A stretch of DNA of 64,000 bases from Streptomyces tanashiensis. GTDB lineage: Bacteria > Actinomycetota > Actinomycetes > Streptomycetales > Streptomycetaceae. Shown here one piece after another: positions 26,392 through 34,715 of this stretch. The notes beneath the pieces were generated by a model that saw only the letters and a program-made list of their open reading frames with translations, did no database searches and was not told where the DNA came from. The stretch spans positions 1-64,000 of the forward strand of contig NZ_BMRZ01000021.1 in NCBI RefSeq assembly GCF_014648895.1. Reading direction: 5' to 3'. The position numbers and the translations under genes were made by a program. Every line of letters starts with the position of its first letter. Position 1 is the stretch's first letter.

Positions 26392-27465
26392 TCAGGAAGG
26401 ACGTGCGAGCATCGCGAGTCGGCTCGTCGTGCGGTCCAGGTCGCGTGTCAGGGCCTGGCCCTCGGGGAGGGTAGCCAGCGGGTCGGCACCGATGAGGACC
26501 AGACGGACGTCGCGGTCGCAGGCGACGTCCACGAGGTTCGCGAAACGCTGCCGTCCGTCCGCCGAGGCCTCGGCCAGCGGGGGGACGCAGTCCAGGACCA
26601 GGGTGTCGAACCGTTCGGCGAGGGCCAGGTAGTCGGGCACCGCCGTCGCGGTCTCGCACAGCGCGTCGAAGCCGAACCACGCGAGTTCACCGCGGACGGC
26701 GCGCGCCGGGAGCTCTCGCAGATGAGCCGGGGCGGTCGTGGCCTCCGCGGGGGCCGGGACGATGAGGCCCAGCGCCTCCAGGGCGGTGTCCCCCGGGGCC
26801 ACGCACAGGCCCGTCGCGAACCGGCGGCCGCCTGCCTCCGGCCGGGGCGCCTCCAGTCGGCGGAAGTCCACCGGCCCCGAGACGTCCAGGACGTCCATCC
26901 GTTCCTCTATGAGCTTGATGGTGGGCTCGAACAGGTGGTGGTAGAGCGGGTCCGGCATCAGCCCGGCGGGCGGGTAGTTGGAGGTGGTCACCAGGGTGAT
27001 CCGGCGGTCGAGAAGCGTCCTGAAGAGGCGTGCGATCAGCATCGCGTCGCCCACGTCGTGCGCGTGGAACTCGTCGAAGACCAGGACCCGGCTGTCCCCG
27101 ATCAGCTCGTCCAGAGCGCTGTCGACCGCGCTCTGCCCGTCGTGGCGGGCGCCCGGTCGGGTCACTCCGTCGTGCAGCCGCCGGAAGAAGTCGTGGAAGT
27201 GCAGGCGGCGTTTGCGCCCGCCCGGCAGCCCTTCGTAGAAGGTGTCCACCAGCCAGCTCTTCCCCCGGCCCACCGGGCCCCAGACGTACAGGTCACGGGG
27301 CGGCCTGGGGAACGTCCAGGCCGGCCGGGCGAGTTCGGCCGCCAGGCGGGCCAGACGCTCGACGGCGGCCTCCTGCGCGGGGGCGATCGAGAATCCGCGC
27401 CGCGCCGCGGCCTGGTGGAAGTGACGGCGCATGGCCTGCTCGTGCTGGGGCAACGGTCTGCTCAT
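26392..27465 (-). CDS. zapE: ZapE/AFG1-like ATPase
   Basis: 357 residues. This is an AAA+-like P-loop ATPase with Walker A GPVGRGKS (residues 63-70), Walker B VLVFDEFH with the Asp-Glu pair, and a sensor-like TTSNYPP. The HFHDFFRRLH block and LYHHLFEPTIKLIEERMDVLDV are characteristic of the AFG1/ZapE family. ZapE associates with the FtsZ ring in Escherichia coli; the actinobacterial role is not established. It is cytosolic. It is the only gene of its kind here and is convergent with the MMPL gene. Confidence 0.9.
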   Translation of the reverse strand: MSRPLPQHEQAMRRHFHQAAARRGFSIAPAQEAAVERLARLAAELARPAWTFPRPPRDLYVWGPVGRGKSWLVDTFYEGLPGGRKRRLHFHDFFRRLHDGVTRPGARHDGQSAVDSALDELIGDSRVLVFDEFHAHDVGDAMLIARLFRTLLDRRITLVTTSNYPPAGLMPDPLYHHLFEPTIKLIEERMDVLDVSGPVDFRRLEAPRPEAGGRRFATGLCVAPGDTALEALGLIVPAPAEATTAPAHLRELPARAVRGELAWFGFDALCETATAVPDYLALAERFDTLVLDCVPPLAEASADGRQRFANLVDVACDRDVRLVLIGADPLATLPEGQALTRDLDRTTSRLAMLARPS

Positions 27466-27564
27466 CCGTTCGTACGCTGGAATTCGGGTGGGGCCACGGC
27501 CGAGGGGCCACAGCGGGTCGGGGCGCGGCCGAGGGGCAGGCGGGTACGGGGCACAGCCGAGAGG

Positions 27565-30141
27565 TCAGGCGGGTCCGGGGGTCGCGGTGGCCGGTTCCAG
27601 GACGTCCACCGTCCCGCGGCCGCCGTCCACACGGATCCTGTCTCCCGTCCGGATCCGGGTCGTGGCGTTGCCGCAGCCGACCACCGCGGGGATGCCGAGC
27701 TCCCGCGCCACGATCGAGGCGTGCGATAGGTTCGCGCCGACGTCGGTCACGATCGCCGAGATCCGTGTGAACAGGGGCGTCCAGCCGATGTTCGTCACGG
27801 TGGTCACCAGGATCTCGCCCGGCCTGATGACCTCGCCCTCCTCCACGGTGGCGACGACCCGGGCGACGCCCTCCACCACGCCGCCGGACGCGGGCGAGCC
27901 CGCGACCGTGTCCGTGGCGGGGGTCGTGTCCTGCGCGTCGAACACGTCGGCCCGCCGGTTCGGGTCGGCGGCCCAGGTCTGCGGGTCGAACTCGCCCCGG
28001 ATCAGGGTCGGATAGGTGGGAAGCGCGCGGTAGCCCTCGTACGCGGCACGCCGGGCCGGCACGGCGGCGAGCGGGGTCCGGTCACCGCCGAGCACGGTGA
28101 GGATCTCCTCGCGGGACAGGAAGAACAGCTCGTCCCCCGCCCCGCTGACCTCGCCGGCGCGCAGGACGAACGTGCGCAGCAGCCAGAAGACGCGGGCGAC
28201 CTCGGTACGGGCGGCCTCCCGCAGGCGCGCCGAGGCCGCCCAGCCGTCCACCTCGGCGCGTAGGCCCGCCACCCGCCGGGGGTGTGCAGCGGCCAGGCGG
28301 TCCCATGCCGCCGCGCGGGCCGTGGCCTGCCGTGCGAGCCGCAGTGCCGCGTCCTCCTCGACCGTGCCGAGCGCGGCGAGCTGCCGGTCGATCCACTCCG
28401 GGTCGTCGGCGGGCCGCGGGAGGGACACCTCGAACTCGTGCGGGCCGCGGTGACCGTACGTACGGCTGTAGGTGTCGCGGTCGGTCTCACCGCGGGCGAG
28501 GCGTTCCAGGGCCAGCAGCGGTCCCATGCTGGCCAGCTGGCCGTCGTCGCCGAGGCCGGTGGTCATCAGGTCGGCGTCCTGTTCACCCACCAGGGACTCC
28601 AGGCTGCCGCGTACCTTGACGAGCGTGTCGCCGCCTTGGCGGGTGGCGGCCTGGAGCATGTGGCAGCAGCGGCGGAAGTACGGCGCGATCTCCGCCTCCC
28701 ACAGGGCCGACAGGTCTCCCGCGTTCGCCGCGGCGGCGACACGGGCGCGCAGTTCCCCGCAGCGCTCGGGCGCCTCCTCCAGGAACGCCGGCAGCTGCTT
28801 TCCGTTCGCGCGAATGCGGCTCATCACCGCGAACGCCTCACCGAGGGTGTCCCGCCAGACCCGCAGCCTGGACGCGGGCAGCAGCGGAATGGTCATGCCG
28901 TCCGGAAGGCGCCCGAAGACCAGCTCGTTGGCCCGGGCGAACTTCCGGCCCTGCCCGAACGCGGCCGCGAGGGTGGCCGTGACGCTGAGGTTCATGTAGA
29001 AGCGGCCGCCGATGTTCCCGTACATCGGACGTCCTTCGAGGCCGGCCCCGACCATGACGTCGCCCATGAACGCCTTGACGAACGACCAGGTCGCGGGTGT
29101 CATCACGTCCGGGACGGCCTCGCCCAGGTTGGCGCTCGTCCAGAGGGAGTCGGTGCCGGTGCTGTCGTTCCACACCTCGGGCCGGGGTGCGGCGACCGTG
29201 GTGATCGGGCGGGCCTGGAGGATGCGGAAGGAGCCGGCCTCGCGCGCCCACTCGACGTCGCGCGGCTCCCCGTACAGCTCCTCGATGGCGAGTCCGAGCC
29301 GGGCCAGTTCCCCGGCCTCCGCGGTGGTGAGGACCGGGGCTTCGCGCAGGTCTGCGGGGACGGGCTGTTCAGTGGTGCCGTCGGCGGTCGGAACGGTCAT
29401 CACCTCCTTCGCGGCGATACGTTCCTCCACGACGGCAAGGGTCGCCCGGTCGACGACCAGGGTGTCCGGGGTGACCAGCCCGCTGACGACGGCTTCACCC
29501 AGCCCCCAGGCCGCGTTGACCACGAGCCGGTCGGCACGCCCGCCGAGCGGGTCGACGGTGAACATCACCCCGGCGGCGTCCGCGGCCACCAGCTCCTGCA
29601 CCACCACGGCGAGCGAGACGTCCTCGTGCGCGATGCCCGCCCTGGCGCGGTACGCGAGGGCGCGGTCGGTCCAGAGCGACGCCCAGCAGCGCCGGACTGC
29701 TTCCAGCAGGGCGCTCTGGCCGGTGATGTTCAGGTAGGTGTCCTGCTGGCCGGCGAAGGACAGGTCGGGCAGGTCCTCCGCCGTGGCCGACGACCGTACG
29801 GCGACCGTGCGCGCGCCGTCGCCGAGTTCCGCGTACGCCTTCGAGATGGCCTGCTCCAGGGCGGAGGGCAGCGGGCCCTCCTCGAAGAGTGCCCGGATGC
29901 GGGCTCCCGCATCGGCGCCGGTGTCCGGGGTGCTGTCGGGCCCGGATGCGGCGGTGAGCTCCGCACGGATGCGATCGGCCACGCCTGTCGAGGTGACGAA
30001 CTCCCGGTACGCGGCGGTCGTGACATGGAACCCGCCCGGTACCGGCAGTCCTGCGCGCGCGAGCTCGGAGAGGGCCGCCCCCTTGCCGCCCGCCGTCTCC
30101 AGCGTCGCGGTCGCAGCGTCCAACGACAGCACATGGCCCAT
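27565..30141 (-). CDS. PEP-utilising dikinase of rifamycin-phosphotransferase architecture
   Basis: 858 residues. The N-terminal ATP-grasp domain starts with GGKGAALSELARAGLPVPGGF and has VRSSATAEDLPDLSFAGQQDT and VMFTVDPLGG. It closes with ILQARPITT at about residue 320. A long central helical region follows, and the phosphohistidine swivel domain is at the C-terminus (LSHASIVARELGIPAVVG, His807). PEP synthase places its His domain in the middle and ends in a TIM barrel, which is missing here. The order ATP-grasp, helical, His matches rifamycin phosphotransferases (Rph). These phosphorylate rifamycins using ATP. The true substrate is uncertain because many uncharacterised relatives share this order. 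No rifamycin-associated element was found upstream. Confidence 0.8.
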   Translation of the reverse strand: MGHVLSLDAATATLETAGGKGAALSELARAGLPVPGGFHVTTAAYREFVTSTGVADRIRAELTAASGPDSTPDTGADAGARIRALFEEGPLPSALEQAISKAYAELGDGARTVAVRSSATAEDLPDLSFAGQQDTYLNITGQSALLEAVRRCWASLWTDRALAYRARAGIAHEDVSLAVVVQELVAADAAGVMFTVDPLGGRADRLVVNAAWGLGEAVVSGLVTPDTLVVDRATLAVVEERIAAKEVMTVPTADGTTEQPVPADLREAPVLTTAEAGELARLGLAIEELYGEPRDVEWAREAGSFRILQARPITTVAAPRPEVWNDSTGTDSLWTSANLGEAVPDVMTPATWSFVKAFMGDVMVGAGLEGRPMYGNIGGRFYMNLSVTATLAAAFGQGRKFARANELVFGRLPDGMTIPLLPASRLRVWRDTLGEAFAVMSRIRANGKQLPAFLEEAPERCGELRARVAAAANAGDLSALWEAEIAPYFRRCCHMLQAATRQGGDTLVKVRGSLESLVGEQDADLMTTGLGDDGQLASMGPLLALERLARGETDRDTYSRTYGHRGPHEFEVSLPRPADDPEWIDRQLAALGTVEEDAALRLARQATARAAAWDRLAAAHPRRVAGLRAEVDGWAASARLREAARTEVARVFWLLRTFVLRAGEVSGAGDELFFLSREEILTVLGGDRTPLAAVPARRAAYEGYRALPTYPTLIRGEFDPQTWAADPNRRADVFDAQDTTPATDTVAGSPASGGVVEGVARVVATVEEGEVIRPGEILVTTVTNIGWTPLFTRISAIVTDVGANLSHASIVARELGIPAVVGCGNATTRIRTGDRIRVDGGRGTVDVLEPATATPGPA

Positions 30142-30310
30142 GACCTGATCCCCCGACTCGGCCTCGCAGAAAGGATCATGATGGCACCGGGACGGGCCTC
30201 ATGAACAGGCCTGACTGCGAAGCAGCGCCTCTATGAGCGCCCCTCGCGCCCCGCTCGGGAAACTGCCCTGCGGGGGTGGTCGTTGTCTCTCCGTACGAAC
30301 CGACCGCGAC

Positions 30311-30889
30311 TCACTCGCATTGCCCGATGCTTTCGCAGTTCGTGCAGGTGTCGTTCCCTGCTCCGCCCAGAGCTGTGTCCACGTCGCCGCCGCCATCGAG
30401 GTGGTCGTCTCCGTCACCGCCGTTGAGGTCGTCACTGCCTCCGCCGCCGTTGAGGCGGTCGTTGCCGGAATCACCGTAGAGGTGGTCCACGTGGTTGGAG
30501 CCGTTGAGGATGTCGTCTCCGTCTCCTCCGTGAAGAGCAGCACTGAGCCCGGTGAAGTGGGAGACCCTGTCGTTGCCGTCTCCGGCGTACACCGCGATCC
30601 GCTTGACTCCGTTCGGGCCCTCGGTGGAGAACGTGTCGGGCTGGGTGACGTTGTCCGCGAAGTCGTAGACCTTGACCGCGCCGAACGCATCGCCGCCGTG
30701 GATCACGATCTCGTTGTCCACGCCCGGCGCCGCGGTGACGATCAGGTAGTTGCCGAAGAGTTCGTACCGGATGCTCGTATCGGCGGGCAACGCGCCCACC
30801 GCTGCTGGGGCTTGCGTCGCGAAGACCGGCGCGACCGCCGTGACGGCGACGACCGCGAGGACGCGCGCGCACGTGAGGTGCCAACGCAT
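30311..30889 (-). CDS. Secreted RTX-repeat (calcium-binding) protein
   Basis: 192 residues. ATG 30887-30889 is chosen because GGTGG lies 5 bases upstream; a GTG three codons earlier has none. A Sec signal peptide ends near the ATQAPAAVGA stretch. After a short beta region come nonapeptide repeats of the GGxGxDxLx type (HGGDGDDIL, YGDSGNDRLNGG, NGGDGDDHLDGG, GGAGNDTC), which bind Ca2+ and fold into a beta roll. It ends in a small Cys cluster (CTNCESIGQC). Short RTX proteins of this size lack an enzymatic domain; the role is unknown. Confidence 0.85.
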   Translation of the reverse strand: MRWHLTCARVLAVVAVTAVAPVFATQAPAAVGALPADTSIRYELFGNYLIVTAAPGVDNEIVIHGGDAFGAVKVYDFADNVTQPDTFSTEGPNGVKRIAVYAGDGNDRVSHFTGLSAALHGGDGDDILNGSNHVDHLYGDSGNDRLNGGGGSDDLNGGDGDDHLDGGGDVDTALGGAGNDTCTNCESIGQCE

Positions 30890-31101
30890 GGGAACCACCG
30901 CTGGAGTGAATGCGAGACGAGGTGAATGCGCACCTCGGCCATCGACGGATCAAGGCCCGGGCATTCGGTAGGGCGATATCAGCCCGCAGAATCAGCGTCT
31001 CACCATGACCGGTCGGGCGCACGCGCAGGAATCAAGCGATCGGGAACCCGATGGTCAGCGTCCTCGCGGCTTTCCTCCCGGGAGTGCGGAGGGTGGTGGC
31101 C

Positions 31102-31132
31102 GTGCGGTCGACCCGTTCCGGGCCGACCGCAC
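31102..31132 (-). terminator. Hairpin downstream of the CocE/NonD hydrolase
   Basis: GTGCGGTCG (31102-31110) pairs perfectly with CGACCGCAC (31124-31132). Inside, CCCG and CGGG can pair around TTC. It lies 29 bases beyond the hydrolase stop on the minus strand. Confidence 0.6.
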
Positions 31133-31160
31133 TCTCACCGGTGTGCCGGGGCGGCTGGAG

Positions 31161-32855
31161 TCACTCGGCAGGGTGGAGGGGGATGTCGAGGTAGGACTCG
31201 GCGCCCGTCGGTGAGGTGATGTCGATGGTGAACACCGGGGTGGTGGCGTTGTCGTAGGTGAAGAAGGGGTCGTGGGTGTCGATCACCAGCTGGAGCTGGC
31301 GCCCCCTCTGCACGGGGTAGTGGGCGGGCTGGAGCGGGAAGGTCACCGTGGTGGCCCTGCCGGCCTGCTCGGCGGTGAAGGTGTACGGGGCGGAGGTGAT
31401 GATGTTCGCCCTGTTGGTGACCGGGTTGTTCTCCAGCAGGTAGGCGACGATCGTGGCGTCCGCCTGCTGGGGCGTCACTGTCAGCCGCAGTTCCAGGTCG
31501 CCCTGGATGAGCCAGGACTGCGCCAGCGGCGCGGTGGTGAAGACCGCCGCGAGGCCACGGTCGATCTCGGCTGTCTTGTAGGTGTGGGGCAGTCCCAGGC
31601 GCTCGGACAGGCCCGTCTGGACGAGCTGGGGCGCGACGACGATGTCGGTGCCCGTGCCGGTGGCCTTGACCGAGCGGGTCCAGCCCGCCGCCGCGTCGCC
31701 CTCGACCAGCCGCCCGTCGCTCTGCCCGGCGGCGGCGTCGGCGAGGTGGAACCGCTTCTTCGGCAGAGCGAAGTCGTCCCAGGCGGCGTGACGGAAGTCG
31801 GAGAGGGGCTGGAACATCTGCTCCGAGCGGACGTCGAACCGCGGAGACTCTCCGTCGCCGGCGGTGCCGCCGAGGTGATGGTCCATCCACCGGTACGCCA
31901 TGGCCGTGGGCTTGGCGATGAGGCCGGCCAGGCCCGGGAGTTCGGGGTTGCCGTGGTCGCCGACCTGGACGAGGAGTGTCTTGGGGCTGGTCAGGTTGTT
32001 GTGGAAGTCGATGACGGCGGGCACGGAGAAGATGGTCTCGTGCCAGGTGGTGGTCAGCAGGATGGCCGTATTGCTGTCGTTGTACTGCGACAGGTAGGTC
32101 CTGGGCGAGCGGACCCGGGCGAATTCCCTGACCTCGTCGTCGATGGTGTTGGCCCGGATCTTCTGGATGATCTCGCGGAACTCCGGCGAGCACCGGTCCT
32201 CGCCGAACAGCTTCACGAGCGCCTCGAAGGCCGCGACGTGGCGGGTGCCGTTCTCGTACAGCGAGGCGAAGAGGTCGGCCCAGGCACTGGTGCCCGCGAC
32301 GGCCTTGATCCGCCGATCCTGCGCGGCCGCCAGCAGGCTCGTGCCGGCGCCGTACGAGGCGCCGAAGAACCCGATCCGGTCCGGGTCGACACCGTCCTGC
32401 GCCACCAGCCAGTTGATCACCTCGGTGGCGTCCGCGACATCTTGGGGTCCGGCGACGTGGATCTCGCCCGTGGACTTGGCCAGACCGCGCTGGCTGTAGG
32501 CCAGGACGACGTAGCCGCCCTGCGTCCAGCGGGTGATCATGCCGAGGTAGGCCCGGTGCCCGATGCCGATCAGCGGGGCCGGCAGCACGACGGCGGGGCA
32601 GGCCTGTCCGGGGGCGAGGTTCTTCGGGACGCTCAGCGAGGCGTCCAGGACCGTGCCGTCCGCCATGGTGAGCGAGACCTCCGAGTACTGGCCGATCTCC
32701 GCGTAGATCTCGTACTCGTCGGCCAGGCCCCACTGGTCCAGCCGGCCGATCCGGCGCGGCGACGGGTCGAGGAGCGCCTCACGGATCGCGTCCAGCCTCG
32801 CGAGATCTTCAGCCGAGAGGGCGAACAAGGCATCCGTGGTTCCGTCAGCAGACAT
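31161..32855 (-). CDS. CocE/NonD-family alpha/beta hydrolase (X-Pro dipeptidyl-peptidase-like)
   Basis: 564 residues. An alpha/beta-hydrolase domain has the nucleophile elbow GASYG (Ser167). The acid/His part is near VQVGDHGNPELPG. From about residue 370 a jelly-roll domain of the X-Pro dipeptidyl-peptidase C-terminal type follows (LVQTGLSERLGLPH, AYLLENNPVTN). This two-domain form is found in cocaine esterase, X-Pro peptidases and related acylases. No signal peptide is seen, so it is probably cytosolic. Substrate specificity cannot be read from the sequence. It has its own divergent promoter region of about 380 bases. Confidence 0.85.
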   Translation of the reverse strand: MSADGTTDALFALSAEDLARLDAIREALLDPSPRRIGRLDQWGLADEYEIYAEIGQYSEVSLTMADGTVLDASLSVPKNLAPGQACPAVVLPAPLIGIGHRAYLGMITRWTQGGYVVLAYSQRGLAKSTGEIHVAGPQDVADATEVINWLVAQDGVDPDRIGFFGASYGAGTSLLAAAQDRRIKAVAGTSAWADLFASLYENGTRHVAAFEALVKLFGEDRCSPEFREIIQKIRANTIDDEVREFARVRSPRTYLSQYNDSNTAILLTTTWHETIFSVPAVIDFHNNLTSPKTLLVQVGDHGNPELPGLAGLIAKPTAMAYRWMDHHLGGTAGDGESPRFDVRSEQMFQPLSDFRHAAWDDFALPKKRFHLADAAAGQSDGRLVEGDAAAGWTRSVKATGTGTDIVVAPQLVQTGLSERLGLPHTYKTAEIDRGLAAVFTTAPLAQSWLIQGDLELRLTVTPQQADATIVAYLLENNPVTNRANIITSAPYTFTAEQAGRATTVTFPLQPAHYPVQRGRQLQLVIDTHDPFFTYDNATTPVFTIDITSPTGAESYLDIPLHPAE

Positions 32856-33237
32856 GGCTGTACTCGCATTCTATGAAAGGGATGGTGACGAGGTGTCGGA
32901 CACATACTCACCTCCCCCAAGATCACCCCAAGGCAGAGTTCCGCTCCGGCCACTCGAATGAATGAACGGCGCTGCACAAACCCCGAAAAGCACAACAGGC
33001 CAGAGGTTGACCGAGAAGGGCCAGGCACGGCCGAAGACGTCGGTCAGCGGGGCTCGGATGACGCGCCATGTGCTGCGGCGGGACGCCGCACGGTCAGGGC
33101 GGCTACCTGGCGAGCGACCATCTCGGAGGAGTTCAGCTCACACAGCTGATCCCACGGGGCCGTCTTGACGATCTTTCTTCGAACGGGCGCAACCGGCGCC
33201 CCGTCGAAGCGCGTCGGCAGTGGGAGGAGCTCACCCG
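32856..33237. other. Divergent intergenic region without a recognised gene
   Basis: 382 bases between the minus-strand hydrolase and the plus-strand isomerase-family gene. The first ~100 bases next to the hydrolase are relatively A/T-rich, as expected of a promoter. Short open frames inside show no family features. No strong dyad was found. Confidence 0.5.
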
Positions 33238-33951
33238 ATGACGACGATGACAGGGAACGAGAACAGCGTGAATCAGGACCGAGTACTCGAAGCCTTTCGC
33301 CAGGAATGCGGGGCCCTGACCGATGCCGTGTCAGGACTCTCCCCGGCCGAGTGGAGCCTTCCGACACGCTGCACTCCCTGGAGCGTGCTCGACCTGCTCG
33401 GGCACGTGTGCGTCGTGATCGACTGGCTTCCGGCCATGCTGGACGCTGCGGCGCCCGACAGGCCGGAGATCTCGGCGGCGGAGTACTACCGCCCGGACGA
33501 CCGCTTCTCGCCCCAGACCAACGAAACCCGCATCACGCTGGCCCAGGGCCGTGCGGGACGGTCGGCCGACGGCGCCGCCTTCGCCGAGGACTTCGCCGCG
33601 ACCTGGCAGCGGGTCGACCGGCTGTGCCGGGTCCAGCCTGTCGGCCGGACCGTACGAACGCGTCACGGCGACGCCATGCTCCTGTCGGAGTTCCTCCTCA
33701 CCCGCGTGGTGGAGGTCGCCGTCCACGGTCTCGACCTGTCCGACGCGCTCGGTCGCAAGCCCTGGCTGACCTCACCCGCCGCCGACGCCGTGACGGAACT
33801 GCTCCTCGGCACGGACGCTAGGGCGGCCACCGAGGAGCTGGGGTGGAGCCGGACGCGCTTCCTGCGCAAGGCCACCGGCCGGGAGCCGCTGGCTGCGAAG
33901 GAGGCCCGGCAGATCGAACAGCTGGGCCTCCGATGGCTCGCCCTGGGCTGA
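33238..33951 (+). CDS. Maleylpyruvate isomerase-family (DinB-like) mycothiol-dependent protein
   Basis: 237 residues from ATG 33238 with GGGAGGAG upstream. It has the N-terminal DinB-type helical bundle with WSLPTRCTPWSVLDLLGHV near residue 35, and a central His in VVEVAVHGLDLSDALGR, the metal-binding pattern of mycothiol-dependent maleylpyruvate isomerases. Known members use mycothiol with a Zn2+ centre for isomerisation or thiol transfer. The substrate is unknown. It is cytosolic. Confidence 0.85.
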   Translation: MTTMTGNENSVNQDRVLEAFRQECGALTDAVSGLSPAEWSLPTRCTPWSVLDLLGHVCVVIDWLPAMLDAAAPDRPEISAAEYYRPDDRFSPQTNETRITLAQGRAGRSADGAAFAEDFAATWQRVDRLCRVQPVGRTVRTRHGDAMLLSEFLLTRVVEVAVHGLDLSDALGRKPWLTSPAADAVTELLLGTDARAATEELGWSRTRFLRKATGREPLAAKEARQIEQLGLRWLALG

Positions 33952-34017
33952 CGGGCCGACCCGCTCTTGATCTCGGGGTGTGCTGGTCCGATGGTTCGGC
34001 ACAGGTGGGTCGGCCGG

Positions 34018-34677
34018 TTATTCGTACCGGTACTTCAGCGAATCCGCCTCCGCCTGCTCGATGTCGGCGATCGTCAGCTCCGGCATCCTCAGCTGGGCCA
34101 GTGTCACCTCGGCCGAGGTCGGCTGGGCGTCCGTCGGCAGCCACTGCTCCGGCTTCCAGGCCCCGCTGCGCAGGAGCGACTTGGGGCAGTGCGGGTAGAC
34201 CTCCTCGATGCCCACGACCAGCGCACTGGCCGGCGGCTTGCCCACGGCGGTGAGCTGCGACAGCAGCTCGGGGCGGGTGGAGACGCAGGCCCGGCCGTTC
34301 ACCCTGAGCGTCGTGGTGCGCCCGGGAATGACGAACAGCAGCCCGGCCCGCCCGGTGGCGATGACGTTCTGCAGGGTGTCCAGACGCTTGTTGCCGGTCG
34401 CGTCCGGTATCGCCACCGTCCGTGCGTCCAGGACGGCGACGAACCCGGCGGGGCCGCCGCGCGGGGACACGTCACAGTTGCCCTCGGCGTCCGCGCTGGC
34501 GACGAAGACCAGCGATGAGCAGCCGATCAGCCGCCGGGTCTGTTCGGTGAGTTCGGTCATCTGCTTGCGCACGGCCGTGTCCTTGGGCCGTTCGTAGACC
34601 CGGCGCAGCGCGTCTTGGTCGGGAACGGCGTCGAGGCGGAGCTCGTCGAAGGCGCTGCCGGCAAAGGGTGTTGTCAT
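34018..34677 (-). CDS. Pyridoxamine 5'-phosphate oxidase-family protein
   Basis: 219 residues from ATG 34675-34677. The split-barrel flavin-binding fold is recognisable by LIGCSSLVFVASADAEGNCDVSPRG, IPDATGNKRLDTLQN and AGLLFVIPGRTTTLRVNG. The tail contains YPHCPKSLLRSGAW. It matches the MSMEG_1061-like subgroup of PNPOx proteins, which bind FMN or F420 and are mostly uncharacterised. The 38-bp gap to the divergent TPR gene is too short for long leaders, so both mRNAs are probably near leaderless. Confidence 0.85.
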   Translation of the reverse strand: MTTPFAGSAFDELRLDAVPDQDALRRVYERPKDTAVRKQMTELTEQTRRLIGCSSLVFVASADAEGNCDVSPRGGPAGFVAVLDARTVAIPDATGNKRLDTLQNVIATGRAGLLFVIPGRTTTLRVNGRACVSTRPELLSQLTAVGKPPASALVVGIEEVYPHCPKSLLRSGAWKPEQWLPTDAQPTSAEVTLAQLRMPELTIADIEQAEADSLKYRYE

Positions 34678-34715
34678 GCTCTGGACCCTAGTGGGCCCGG
34701 CCTTCGATTGATCTT

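Noticed and set aside
30142..30310. Rifamycin-associated element upstream of the Rph-like gene
   Set aside because: I looked for the known G-rich inverted repeat in this gap and found no match.
30300..30560. Repeated CCGCC/GTTGAGG pattern as an independent DNA repeat or CRISPR-like array
   Set aside because: It is the coding DNA of the RTX nonapeptide repeats; spacing and variation follow codons.
33044..33367. 107-codon minus-strand frame in the divergent gap before the isomerase-family gene
   Set aside because: It overlaps the real gene's start, has no recognisable domain and no ribosome site.
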